The translations under genes and the position numbers were made by a program. From Phycisphaeraceae bacterium (GTDB lineage Bacteria > Planctomycetota > Phycisphaerae > Phycisphaerales > UBA1924): a stretch of DNA of 64,000 nt. The notes beneath the pieces were generated by a model. That model made no database searches. It was not told the DNA's origin and saw only the letters and a program-made list of their open reading frames with translations. Positions 1 to 7,984 of the stretch are shown here, piece by piece. The stretch lies in the NCBI GenBank assembly GCA_020639155.1, contig JACKHF010000001.1, positions 1,240,001 through 1,304,000 on the forward strand, read 5' to 3'. Position 1 is the first letter of the stretch; each line of letters starts with the position of its first letter.

Positions 1-4
1 TGAA

Positions 5-454
5 GTGATCGACCGGACGAGTTCGACGAGCGTGAGCGTGTCGCGGTTGCGCGCGAGTACGGATGATGCAGCTATTGTCGTTGGTGATGTCAGCAATGCG
101 CTCACCACAGTGTACACATTTCGTCCTCAGATCCAGCTTGTGACGAACCAGGTGTATCGGTTGCTTGGGCTTGTGCCCGCTGGGCTGGGGCTGGTGGGGA
201 CCGAAGTGACTGTCGACGACCTGTATGACACGGATGATCTGAAGCAGGCTGTGGTGATGGGGACGCTGCACATGGCGTACTCAGCCGCAAGTGCGCTCTC
301 GAGCGAAGGGTCGCCGTTGCTGCAGCGTGCCGAGTTATACAGGCGTTTGTTTTCGCTTGAGCGTGAGCGTGCGGTGGTGCGGTTTGATGCGGATGGCGAC
401 GGAGAGCCGGAGTTTACCCGTCGGATGAACATGATGCGCTTCGAACGTGTGTGA
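5..454 (+). CDS. phage head-tail connector-like hypothetical protein (5' end uncertain)
   Basis: This reads as 149 residues from a GTG, but the frame stays open to the window edge, so the true start may lie outside. A mostly helical segment (about residues 77-125) is followed by an acidic Asp/Gly motif (FDADGDGEPEF, about 127-137) and an Arg-rich end. Small tailed-phage neck or connector proteins often have this layout, but that is resemblance only and I recognise no specific family. It lies 30 nt ahead of a beta-rich gene that looks tail-like, and the next three genes run on the same strand. It is therefore read as part of a phage-derived structural module. It could equally be an unrelated planctomycete hypothetical protein. 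Confidence 0.6.
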   Translation: MIDRTSSTSVSVSRLRASTDDAAIVVGDVSNALTTVYTFRPQIQLVTNQVYRLLGLVPAGLGLVGTEVTVDDLYDTDDLKQAVVMGTLHMAYSAASALSSEGSPLLQRAELYRRLFSLERERAVVRFDADGDGEPEFTRRMNMMRFERV

Positions 455-484
455 TTGTGCTTTGCAGGATTGTGAGGCGGTGCG

Positions 485-904
485 ATGCTTGTACTGAATC
501 CGAGAGTTGTTATATTCGATGGTGAGACGATTGGCGAGGTGTCGTTGATTGCTATCGATCGATCGGCTGAAAACGAGGTGGTCGAGTGGTCCGATCTCGG
601 ACCGTTTGTCGCTCTGGCAGATGTGCCAGAAGTGCTGACCGAGGTGAGAATGGTGCAGCGGCTTGGGACGGAGGATCTCGGGTCTCTTGTGCCCGGGGTG
701 ATGGGTGAGCTTGTGTTCTATACGTCCCGATCGTCCGGGGACACGCTGCGCAGACGAATCAGCATGGATGCTGTGCTGATGGATGTGAAGCACGAGTTGA
801 ATGTTGATCGTGGTACGCATCGCGTGTTTCGGTTTGTTGCAGTTTCTGAGGATGGCTCAAGCGATCCTGTCGTTGTGGAAGATGCGGCGTTCACAGGGGT
901 GTAA
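485..904 (+). CDS. phage tail tube-like hypothetical protein
   Basis: 139 residues, starting at an ATG preceded by GAGGCGG. The sequence alternates short hydrophobic and polar stretches, as in an all-beta protein. It has a VEWSDLGP motif (about 33-40) and a late FRFVAVSEDG segment. The pattern recalls tail tube or tail-completion proteins of contractile or siphoviral tails, and its place between a connector-like gene and another small tail-like gene fits that. No catalytic motif or signal peptide is visible. The role is inferred from context. Structure prediction would be the decisive check. Confidence 0.6.
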   Translation: MLVLNPRVVIFDGETIGEVSLIAIDRSAENEVVEWSDLGPFVALADVPEVLTEVRMVQRLGTEDLGSLVPGVMGELVFYTSRSSGDTLRRRISMDAVLMDVKHELNVDRGTHRVFRFVAVSEDGSSDPVVVEDAAFTGV

Positions 905-923
905 GGTAAAACTGGGGTGTGAC

Positions 924-1304
924 ATGGCAAGTTCGTTCAAATCTCTTGACTTGTTTGGTTCCGGTCCACACCGATTCCGGATGGGCGTTCAGGGTGTGAC
1001 ACTGCTTGAGAATGTTGACATGTCTCCTCCAGCAGAGAGTGCAACGGTTGTTGGGGCAACAGACCTGACGGTGGTTGTTGAGGGGCGACTTGCTGCATCA
1101 ACTGAGAGTGCGCTATGGGACCTGCGTGATGCGATTTCGGATGAGCTAGCGTCACCACCAGCACCTGGCACGCTGATTGATCTGCACGGACGGACGTGGG
1201 CTGACATGTCGTTCATTGAATATGAGGAGCACGGTCCAACTGATCGTGGCCGGGTTCGATCACTTGGTTATACGGCCACGTTTCGTCGATTTGCTGAAGT
1301 TTGA
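924..1304 (+). CDS. phage tail/baseplate-like hypothetical protein
   Basis: 126 residues from the ATG at 924. An upstream alternative at 801 would overlap the previous gene by over 100 nt and is not favoured. The protein begins with an SLDLFGSGPHRF motif and ends in a beta-rich LGYTATFRRF segment, which is reminiscent of distal-tail or baseplate accessory proteins. There is no signal peptide or membrane helix. It sits 19 nt after the previous tail-like gene and about 70 nt before a holin-like gene, so the four genes look like one transcription unit. No family is recognised with confidence. Confidence 0.55.
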   Translation: MASSFKSLDLFGSGPHRFRMGVQGVTLLENVDMSPPAESATVVGATDLTVVVEGRLAASTESALWDLRDAISDELASPPAPGTLIDLHGRTWADMSFIEYEEHGPTDRGRVRSLGYTATFRRFAEV

Positions 1305-1372
1305 TTGTTTGGAAACGATGAGACTTGGTGTTGGCGTTGTCATGTTTGCTGGTCATATGCCGAGAGGGAGAA

Positions 1373-1663
1373 ATGATTGGACCTGATTTGATGGGCTCTC
1401 TTGCTCAGCTTGGTACTGCTGGGTTGATAGGAATGATGTGGTTGAGTGAGCGAAAGAGCGCGCAGGAGCACGAGCGGCAGATTCGCGAGGCCCATGCCCG
1501 ATTGATCGATGGAAAGATCGAGCTTGAGGCATTACTTGGAGTTGTGAGAGCGAATACTGCGGCTCTTGAGACAATTGGGAATCAGCAGCGTGAACTCAAT
1601 GATCTGGTTCGTCAGAGTATCAGGACGGGTGCTGACGACAGGAGAAAGTCAGAACGCTCGTAA
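1373..1663 (+). CDS. small membrane-anchored coiled-coil protein, holin/spanin-like
   Basis: 96 residues. The ATG at 1373 is preceded by a strong GAGAGGGAGAA ribosome-binding site, which decides the start over the upstream candidate at 1325. A single hydrophobic segment (about 7-24) is followed by a charged heptad-like helix (about 27-80) and a basic tail. This N-in anchor plus coiled coil is common in phage lysis-cassette genes placed after tail genes, but it is also common in unrelated small bacterial proteins. It is the last gene of the phage-like group; the next gene is a chromosomal lipoprotein. Confidence 0.6.
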   Translation: MIGPDLMGSLAQLGTAGLIGMMWLSERKSAQEHERQIREAHARLIDGKIELEALLGVVRANTAALETIGNQQRELNDLVRQSIRTGADDRRKSERS

Positions 1664-1698
1664 GCACAGGGCCGAGAACAGATTACATATCATGTGAC

Positions 1699-2274
1699 AT
1701 GGATACACATGCTTCCAGTTCCATTCTGCGACCCAGGCTCTCTCGCACCCTGCGTGGCATGCGATGGACTGTGTGTGGTGTGATGCTCGGTGCGTGGTGT
1801 GGATGGTCGGCTGGCTGTGTGGGCACGTTTCAGCCTGGCACAGTTGCAAGTGTGCCAGCAGATTATCCGTTTATCCCCGTTTCTGTTCGTGTGTTTCCGC
1901 TGACCCACATGGCTGAGGACCCGCAGGGGATGCCAGCTGTCGTGTGCCACATCGAGTTTCGCGACGCGTGGGGCGAGAGCGTGAAAGCAGCGGGGATGTT
2001 GACGATCTCTGTGACACTGACAGAGGGTGCCTCAAGTCAGCCGAACAAGTCTGTTGAATGGGAAGCAGTTGATCTTTCTGATCTTGCGCGGAACGCGGAG
2101 TTGTATGACAAGGCAACGAGAACGTATCGCGTTCAGCTTGTTGATCTGCCCGAGTGGATTCGTGAGGGCGGGGAACGGAACAAGCGTGTTGCGGTCCACG
2201 CGATCTTCGTGATGAGCACGAGTGAGGGCGATGTGACGTTAACCGACGAGTTAGGCTGGAACGGAGCTGAGTAA
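1699..2274 (+). CDS. putative lipoprotein of unknown function
   Basis: 191 residues. The N-terminus has a basic stretch (RPRLSRTLRGMRW) and a hydrophobic core ending in SAGC with Cys40, a plausible lipobox, so it is probably exported and lipid-anchored. The body is beta-rich with no recognised domain. A second in-frame ATG at 1759 would still keep the signal and cannot be excluded. Its stop overlaps the next start as TAATG, so it is translationally coupled to the PHP/glycosyltransferase gene. Function is unknown. Confidence 0.7.
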   Translation: MDTHASSSILRPRLSRTLRGMRWTVCGVMLGAWCGWSAGCVGTFQPGTVASVPADYPFIPVSVRVFPLTHMAEDPQGMPAVVCHIEFRDAWGESVKAAGMLTISVTLTEGASSQPNKSVEWEAVDLSDLARNAELYDKATRTYRVQLVDLPEWIREGGERNKRVAVHAIFVMSTSEGDVTLTDELGWNGAE

Positions 2275-4913
2275 TGATATTTGATCGTGACGAGTCGTTG
2301 GCTGGCGTGTCGGGACATTCCGATGGCGTCAGCCGCGTTGTACTGCGCGCCGACATGCATGTTCACTCGAACGCATCGCGTGGTGCGGCGACTGCTCTGC
2401 TTGGATTTCTCGGTGTTTCAGAGTGCTATTCCGAGCCCGAGCGTGTGTATGCCCAGGCTCGGACTCGCGGGATGGATCTTGTGTGTCTGACGGATCATGA
2501 CACGATCGACGGGGCGATGGAGCTTGTCGATCGAGGATTCGATGACGTGATTGTGGGCGAGGAGATTACGACGCGGTTTCCTGAGGATGGCTGTGTGCTC
2601 CATGTGCTTGTGTGGGGGCTGACTCCTGAGCAGCATGAGGTGATTGAGATACTCGGCTTGCGAGATGATGTGTATGCGCTCGCGCAATGGATCGAGGAAG
2701 AACGTCTTGCGCATTCGCTTGCGCATCCATTGTATGCCCAGAACGGTGCGTTATCACAGTGGCATATCGAGCGTTGTGTGCTGATGTTCCGTGCGTTTGA
2801 GGGCATCAATGGAGCGCACGCACGTGTGCTGAATAAGTCGATCAACACATATCTGGACAGGCTGGATGAGGCTGGAATCGCAGCTATTGAGGATGCGCAT
2901 GGGCTGGTTTCGTTGTACCCTGATGCTCGTGGTATCGCACGAACCGGTGGGAGTGATGACCACGGCCTGTTGAATATTGGAAGAACGTGGACGGAAGCTC
3001 GCGTGAAAGCTCGCGAGCGTGATCGTGCAAGCGCATTTCTCGAAGCTGTTCGTCGTGGGAAGTGTATAGCAAAGGGTTCTCACGGGACGACGCGCGTGCT
3101 CGCGCATCAGATCACACGAGTTGGGATTGCGTGTGCTGCCGAACGCTCTTGTGGTGATCGAGCAAATCTGGGTTTGAGTGCGGATGCGTGGGATGTCGCA
3201 AAGGCTGTAGCTGCGAGCGCTGGTGTCGCACTGGAAGAGCGATCGAAGCGAAAATCGCATGAAATGCCTGTAGAAATGGGTGGATTTGGAAAGTTTGGAT
3301 GGTCGATCCTGAACAGGATGCTCGAGTCCGCCGCTGATCACATGCCTGAGATGGAGATCAAATATCCGGATCTTCACGAGCGACTTCAGACGAACCGATG
3401 GACGGATGGTGCTGCGCTTGCGATGCACGAGCGGGTTGGGCGCTGCGGAGAGGAGTTGTTTGAGAAGATTGTTCAGACACACGCGATGGACGCGCTGATG
3501 GCGATGCACATGAACGACACCGATGAGCTTGTGCGCTCGTTGCAATCATGTGCTGGTGCGCTTGTGTCGCAGCTTCCCTATTGCATCGCAATGTATTACC
3601 AGAATCGTGAGCGTCGGTTTGCTCATCTGATGTCGCGGTCGCATGCCGATCGACCGATGCGGATGTGTCTCGTGACTGACACGCTGGGAGATGTGAACGG
3701 TGTTGCACGGTTTATCGAGAATCTTGCGACGCATGCACATGCGCACGATCTTGATCTGACTGTGCTGACGTGTGTTGATAGCGAGACGGCTGCGCGAAAT
3801 GAGGTGTTCGAACTGCCGAACGTGCGCAACATTGTGCCGGCACTCACGCTTCCAATGCCTGGGTATGGCGATCTTAAGCTACATCTCCCGTCAACAGTAC
3901 AGTTGATGCATCAGATTGAGATGATCGAGCCCGATGTGATCCACATGTCGACGCCGGGCCCTGTCGGGCTTCATGGATTGATGGCTTCGAAGCTGTTCCA
4001 TGTTCCCCTTGTTGCAACATATCACACCGATTTTCCAGCATATATTGAGCGGATGTGGCAGCATCCACTGGCACGCGGCGTTGCAGAGCAGATGATGCGT
4101 GCCGTCCATGCACCGTGCGATCGGGTGATGGTTCGGAGTAGTGCGTATGTTCCACTCGTGGAGAAGTTGGGTGTCAGAACCGATCGGATTGTGCGCATCA
4201 GGCCGGGTGTTGATGTGGACCTGTTCGATCCGGCGTATCGATCGCAGAAGCACTGGAACACGTTGAACCGTACGTGCGGGTGTGATCTGCGCGAGAGCTC
4301 TATCAAGGTGCTGTACGCGGGGAGAGTGAGTGTCGAGAAGAATCTGCAACTGCTTGAACAGGTGTGGGAGCGTGTGCGGGTCATGTGCACCGTACGTGGT
4401 ATCGATGCGCAACTGATCGTTGCCGGGGACGGGCCGTACCGGCAGGAGATGGAGAGACGACTTGCAGGCTCTGATGCGCAGTTCGTTGGATTTATCTCAG
4501 GTGAGATGCTCTCGCGTGTGTACGCGAGTAGTGACGTGTTCGTGTTCCCGTCCGTGACAGATACGCTGGGGCAGGTTGTGCTTGAAGCCCAGGCGTCCGG
4601 GTTGCCCGCTGTGGTAACTGATCAGGGAGGACCGAGCGATGTTGTCTCACACAACGATACAGGCTATGTGCTCGCGGCAGAAGTCGACGTGTGGGTAGAT
4701 CATGTCTTTGGGCTGATTTGCGATGCGTTGGTGCGTCAGCGGATGGGCACTTCTGCTCGTGCTTCGATGGTATCGATGTCCATCGAGCGCAGTCTTGACG
4801 GGTTCTGGTACGAGCACGACCATGTTGTGCGTGCGCAGCGCAGGGCTGACGAGTTGCGGTGGAACATCCGTGACACGGATGCACAGACGCAGGAAGACAG
4901 CGTCACAGCGTAA
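2274..4913 (+). CDS. PHP-domain phosphoesterase fused to GT4 glycosyltransferase
   Basis: 879 residues. The N-terminal third is a PHP metal-dependent phosphoesterase: DMHVHSN (27-33), TDHDT (73-77), GEEITT (95-100) and a later GGSDDHG. From about residue 462 a GT-B glycosyltransferase of family 4 begins (CLVTDTLGDVNGVARF). It has an H-containing acceptor-side loop (ATYHTDFPAY) and a nucleotide-sugar motif near 750 (VFVFPSVTDTLGQVVLEA). GT4 enzymes with GVARF-type N-termini often mannosylate lipids. The PHP part could remove a phosphate from the product or substrate. About 200 residues between the two domains are unassigned. No signal peptide is present, so it acts in the cytoplasm or at the inner face of the membrane. 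The start overlaps the preceding stop by one base. Confidence 0.88.
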   Translation: MIFDRDESLAGVSGHSDGVSRVVLRADMHVHSNASRGAATALLGFLGVSECYSEPERVYAQARTRGMDLVCLTDHDTIDGAMELVDRGFDDVIVGEEITTRFPEDGCVLHVLVWGLTPEQHEVIEILGLRDDVYALAQWIEEERLAHSLAHPLYAQNGALSQWHIERCVLMFRAFEGINGAHARVLNKSINTYLDRLDEAGIAAIEDAHGLVSLYPDARGIARTGGSDDHGLLNIGRTWTEARVKARERDRASAFLEAVRRGKCIAKGSHGTTRVLAHQITRVGIACAAERSCGDRANLGLSADAWDVAKAVAASAGVALEERSKRKSHEMPVEMGGFGKFGWSILNRMLESAADHMPEMEIKYPDLHERLQTNRWTDGAALAMHERVGRCGEELFEKIVQTHAMDALMAMHMNDTDELVRSLQSCAGALVSQLPYCIAMYYQNRERRFAHLMSRSHADRPMRMCLVTDTLGDVNGVARFIENLATHAHAHDLDLTVLTCVDSETAARNEVFELPNVRNIVPALTLPMPGYGDLKLHLPSTVQLMHQIEMIEPDVIHMSTPGPVGLHGLMASKLFHVPLVATYHTDFPAYIERMWQHPLARGVAEQMMRAVHAPCDRVMVRSSAYVPLVEKLGVRTDRIVRIRPGVDVDLFDPAYRSQKHWNTLNRTCGCDLRESSIKVLYAGRVSVEKNLQLLEQVWERVRVMCTVRGIDAQLIVAGDGPYRQEMERRLAGSDAQFVGFISGEMLSRVYASSDVFVFPSVTDTLGQVVLEAQASGLPAVVTDQGGPSDVVSHNDTGYVLAAEVDVWVDHVFGLICDALVRQRMGTSARASMVSMSIERSLDGFWYEHDHVVRAQRRADELRWNIRDTDAQTQEDSVTA

Positions 4914-4933
4914 GTACTCTTCATTAGAAAAAA

Positions 4934-4954
4934 CCCAGGGATACGGTCCCTGGG
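4934..4954. terminator. bidirectional intrinsic terminator (CCCAGGGA palindrome)
   Basis: An 8-bp perfect stem (4934-4941 with 4947-4954) has A-rich sequence on its left and CTTTACTTTA on its right. It lies between the converging PHP/GT4 and H1-like genes and can serve both. It is one of a family of near-identical palindromes in this window. Confidence 0.75.
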
Positions 4955-4981
4955 CTTTACTTTACGTGTTATGCGATGAGG

Positions 4982-5845
4982 TTACGCTGCCTTGCGAGTT
5001 GAGCGGCGGCTGGATGTCTTGCGACTTGCTGCCTTGAAGTTTGGCTTGTATGAGCCCGACTTGCTCGACCATGTTGAGCGGTTGGCGCTCGAACGATTCG
5101 TGCTTGACTTGCGTGTGGTGGAGCGATTCGACGAGTTCCACGACTTGCTGTAGCTCTTCGATGAGGTTGAGCGCTTCGCTGCTGCTGTACGTGGTGTGCG
5201 GCTGGTGGAGCTGCTGATGGAAGTTGACGATGAGAATGGTTTGCTCGTGCTGTGAGCGCGGGTTGTTGACTTCGCGGTCGACTTGCGTGTTGCGGGTTTG
5301 CGAGTCGAGGTCTTCCGTGAGGAAGAGGACCAGTTCGTGCTGGTTGTGGACTTGCGTGCTGAAGAAGTCCTTGTTGATGGCTTGCGAGCTGTTGTCTTGC
5401 TTGAAGAGGAGCGGCTCTTTGTGGTGGTGGACTTGCGTGCTGAAGATGTCTTTGTTGCAGGCTTGCGAGCTGTTGTCTTGCTTGAAGAGGAGCGGCTCTT
5501 TGTGGTTGTGGACTTGCGTGCTGAAGATGTCTTTGTTGATGGCTTGCGAGCTGTTGTCTTGCTTGAAGTGGAGCGGCTCTTTGTGGTTGTGGACTTGCGT
5601 GCTGAAGATGTCTTTGTTGATGGCTTGCGAGCTGTTGTCTTGCTTGAAGAGGAACGGCTCTTTGTGGTGCTCGGCTTGCGTGTGGCTGTTTTCTTCGATG
5701 TGTTCTTCTTTGTTGTCTTGCGAGCGGATGGCTTGGTCGTTGAAGACTTGCGTGATGAAGTCTTTGTGCCGGTGCGTTTGGACTTTGATGTCGACGCACG
5801 TTTGGTTGAGCGCGACGAGCTTCGTGACCGTGTTGATGTTGCCAT
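4982..5845 (-). CDS. histone H1-like Lys/Ser/Thr/Arg-rich repeat protein
   Basis: 287 residues from an ATG with AGGAGAT upstream; this start is preferred over the 180-residue upstream extension. The whole chain is low-complexity and strongly basic. A 27-residue unit (SSSKTTARKPSTKTSSARK plus linker) repeats four to five times in the middle, and an SSNRST-rich segment follows. Bacterial H1-like proteins of this kind bind DNA without sequence specificity, and planctomycetes encode several, so a nucleoid-compacting role is likely. No globular domain is present. The repeats vary, so copy number probably differs between strains. Confidence 0.85.
   Translation of the reverse strand: MATSTRSRSSSRSTKRASTSKSKRTGTKTSSRKSSTTKPSARKTTKKNTSKKTATRKPSTTKSRSSSSKTTARKPSTKTSSARKSTTTKSRSTSSKTTARKPSTKTSSARKSTTTKSRSSSSKTTARKPATKTSSARKSTTTKSRSSSSKTTARKPSTRTSSARKSTTSTNWSSSSRKTSTRKPATRKSTAKSTTRAHSTSKPFSSSTSISSSTSRTPRTAAAKRSTSSKSYSKSWNSSNRSTTRKSSTNRSSANRSTWSSKSGSYKPNFKAASRKTSSRRSTRKAA
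5319..5690 (-). repeat. 81-bp tandem repeat inside the H1-like gene
   Basis: Units begin at 5400, 5481, 5562 and 5643 with the same CTTGAAG start. An older, diverged unit lies at 5319-5399 and another trails after 5643. The period of exactly 81 bp keeps the reading frame (27 codons). Substitutions between units are few, so the array expanded fairly recently. Confidence 0.9.
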
Positions 5846-6189
5846 TGCGTTATCTCCTGTGAAATCCTTCAATGTTGGTGTTCCGGGGGGCGAGTCGACG
5901 AATGGCTGGTTGTTTCCTGTTTCAGCCTGTTGGATCGACGGTCGCGAGATGATGGTTTGCGGGTGCCCCTCGGCTGGTGTGAATACGCTGGGTTTGAGCC
6001 AACGCACAAACGACTCGAATAACGTGTGTGAGACGTCGATCGGACGTTTATTCAAAGGGCTTGAATAATTTGTATTGGTATTGTGCATGGGGTGCATTCT
6101 CGCGAACAATGTGTGTGGCGTGTGTGCAGGTGCTCGTGCATCGACCCGATAGCGCACGTGCTTGAATCTCAACGGAAGGTGCGGGTGTG
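5846..6189. other. intergenic region between divergent H1-like and DAHP synthase genes
   Basis: This stretch must hold the promoters of both flanking genes. An AT-rich patch lies around 6060-6085. I could not assign convincing -35/-10 pairs, operators or a small gene. The open frames crossing it are extensions of the flanking genes or shadows. Confidence 0.5.
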
Positions 6190-7620
6190 ATGGGCGCTGG
6201 TTCTGCACGGGAAAAAACAGGTAAAACAGGTGAAACCGGGTCTCCTGGGCCGATGCGCAGCGCGCATGTGCCTGCGGGATGGTCGGTTGATTCGTGGCGT
6301 GACAGGCCAGTGCATCAGGCGGTTGAGTACAGTGATGCGGACAGTGTGCGTCGTGCTGCGCAACGTTTGCGCGAGCTTCCACCACTTGTTACGTCGGGCG
6401 AAATCGAGCACCTGCGCGAACACGTTGCTCAGGCCCAGCGCGGTGATCGGTTTCTTCTGCACGGCGGCGACTGTGCTGAGTCGTTTGCCGAATGCACGCC
6501 GGATGTGATAACAAACAAGCTGAAGATTCTTCTGCAGATGTCTCTGGTTCTGGTGCACGGTTTGAAGCAGCCGGTGACGCGCGTGGGGCGATTCGCGGGG
6601 CAGTACGCTAAGCCGAGATCAAACGCGATCGAGACGAGGGAGATTGGTGGCAAAGTTGTGTCGCTGCCAAGCTACTTCGGTGATTCCATCAATGGGTACG
6701 CGTTTGACCCGGTGTCTCGAAAGCCTGATCCAGAGCGGATGATCGCTGCGCACCTGCATGCTGCGATGACTTTGAACTTTGTTCGCGCGCTTGTGGATGG
6801 CGGATTTGCCGATATCCATCATCCCGAGAACTGGAATGTGTCACTCTTCGGAAGCGCACGGCTGACCGACGAGCAGCGCTCGCAGTATGAGGCGATGACC
6901 AGCAAACTGGCGGATGGGTTGCGGTTTATGCAGGCGCTTGGTGAAAAGAGCGCGAGCGATGTTGCGCGGGTAGAGTTCTTTACGAGCCACGAAGGATTGA
7001 ATCTGGAATATGAGAGCGCTCACACCCGCCGGGTTCCTCGGCGTGACTGGCATTACAACCTGTCCACGCACATGCCGTGGATCGGCAATCGCACGCGCGA
7101 CATAAACGCAGCGCACATCGAGTATTTTCGCGGAGTTCGGAACCCCGTTGGCGTGAAGCTGGGTGCTGACACGAGCCCGGACGAAGTTCGAGCTATTGCA
7201 GATGCTTTGAATCCGGATGATGAGTCAGGGAGGCTGGTGCTCATTACGCGCGTTGGTGCTGGTAAGGTGCGATTACTTGCGCCGGTGATCGAGTCGGTGA
7301 AGGATAAAAACGTACTGTGGGTGTGCGATCCGATGCACGGGAACACGCAGAGTGTGGCTAGCGGCATCAAAACACGGCGATTCGACGATGTCATTACCGA
7401 ACTCATGCAGACAATCGAACTGCACGAGTCTCTTGGTACGCGTTTGGGTGGAATCTCGTGCGAGTTGACCGGCGAGGATGTGACGGAGTGTGTTGGCGGC
7501 GCATCGGGTGTGACCGAGGACGGTCTCCATCAGAACTACGCGTCGCCTTGCGATCCGAGATTGAACTATCAGCAGGCGCTGGAGCTGAGTTTTACGCTCG
7601 CTCGAAGACTGGGGCGATAA
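6190..7620 (+). CDS. class II 3-deoxy-7-phosphoheptulonate (DAHP) synthase
   Basis: 476 residues from the ATG at 6190 (an adjoining GTG at 6187 is possible; AAGGTG lies upstream). It condenses phosphoenolpyruvate with erythrose-4-phosphate, the first step of the shikimate pathway to aromatic amino acids, in the cytoplasm. Class II hallmarks are present: HGGDCAESF with the metal-binding Cys, RVGRFAGQYAKPRS, the HHPENWN region, WIGNRTR, and late DPMHGNT and GGISCELTGEDVTEC motifs. The length matches bacterial class II enzymes. It is not in an obvious aro operon here. The Gly/Thr-rich first 20 residues are poorly conserved leader sequence. Confidence 0.95.
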   Translation: MGAGSAREKTGKTGETGSPGPMRSAHVPAGWSVDSWRDRPVHQAVEYSDADSVRRAAQRLRELPPLVTSGEIEHLREHVAQAQRGDRFLLHGGDCAESFAECTPDVITNKLKILLQMSLVLVHGLKQPVTRVGRFAGQYAKPRSNAIETREIGGKVVSLPSYFGDSINGYAFDPVSRKPDPERMIAAHLHAAMTLNFVRALVDGGFADIHHPENWNVSLFGSARLTDEQRSQYEAMTSKLADGLRFMQALGEKSASDVARVEFFTSHEGLNLEYESAHTRRVPRRDWHYNLSTHMPWIGNRTRDINAAHIEYFRGVRNPVGVKLGADTSPDEVRAIADALNPDDESGRLVLITRVGAGKVRLLAPVIESVKDKNVLWVCDPMHGNTQSVASGIKTRRFDDVITELMQTIELHESLGTRLGGISCELTGEDVTECVGGASGVTEDGLHQNYASPCDPRLNYQQALELSFTLARRLGR

Positions 7621-7627
7621 GAGCAAC

Positions 7628-7656
7628 CATAGAGGCACAGAGAGAAAGAGTGAGGC
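7628..7656. repeat. degenerate CACAGAG-type intergenic repeat
   Basis: Just after the DAHP synthase stop, the sequence CATAGAGGCACAGAGAGAAAG resembles the short purine-rich CACAGAG repeat found between genes in many bacterial genomes. Related copies occur at 50083-50107 and, more weakly, 51245-51275. The call rests on eye-matching of a short motif. Confidence 0.4.
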
Positions 7657-7698
7657 CACGCAGATGGACAAGCTGTCGCAAAGGAAGCAGCATTTCTT

Positions 7699-7959
7699 TT
7701 GTGCGATTGGCTGGATGACATGCATCGGTTGCTCGATGTGCTGGAGTCTGACTCTGTGGATTTGCAGCACCTGCATGAGCGTGTGATCGCTCTTGCAGTA
7801 CACGCGCCACCGCATCTCGCTGTTGCGCATCGGATTCTGCTTAACATGCCAGTGACTGATGTCTTTGCGATTGGTGCTGTGAAAGGTGATGGCAAAGCCG
7901 CACGAAATCCGGGTGAGCGGTATACGGAAAAACCCAGAGACGATATCCCTGGGCTTTAA
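7699..7959 (+). CDS. possible small helical protein of unknown function
   Basis: 86 residues from a TTG with AAGGAA upstream, or fewer from the ATG at 7720. The first 60 residues read as amphipathic helix (LDDMHRLLDVLESDSVDLQHLHERV), more protein-like than a random frame. The last ten codons run through the terminator palindrome and the stop lies on its 3' side, which is odd and lowers confidence. No good start codon exists further upstream before an in-frame stop near 7651. It may be a remnant or chance frame. No function is assigned. Confidence 0.35.
   Translation: MCDWLDDMHRLLDVLESDSVDLQHLHERVIALAVHAPPHLAVAHRILLNMPVTDVFAIGAVKGDGKAARNPGERYTEKPRDDIPGL
7933..7953 (-). terminator. intrinsic terminator, degenerate CCCAGGGAT palindrome
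   Basis: CCCAGAGA (7933-7940) pairs with TCCCTGGG (7946-7953) with one mismatch. On the minus strand it is followed by five T residues, so it fits the end of the PEP-CTERM-like gene that stops at 7985. Confidence 0.65.
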
Positions 7960-7984
7960 AAGTGCTTTGCGTGGTTGTTAGAAC

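Noticed and set aside
2754..3545. 263-codon open frame antisense to the PHP/GT4 gene
   Set aside because: The plus-strand frame has clear domains throughout; this frame is a shadow.
5319..5690. CRISPR-like periodic repeat
   Set aside because: Period is 81 bp with no unique spacers; it is in-frame coding repeat.
5283..6068. Long open frame on the plus strand opposite the H1-like gene
   Set aside because: It is the antisense of an 81-bp repeat with biased codons; the minus-strand product has a start with AGGAGAT and a recognisable H1-like composition.
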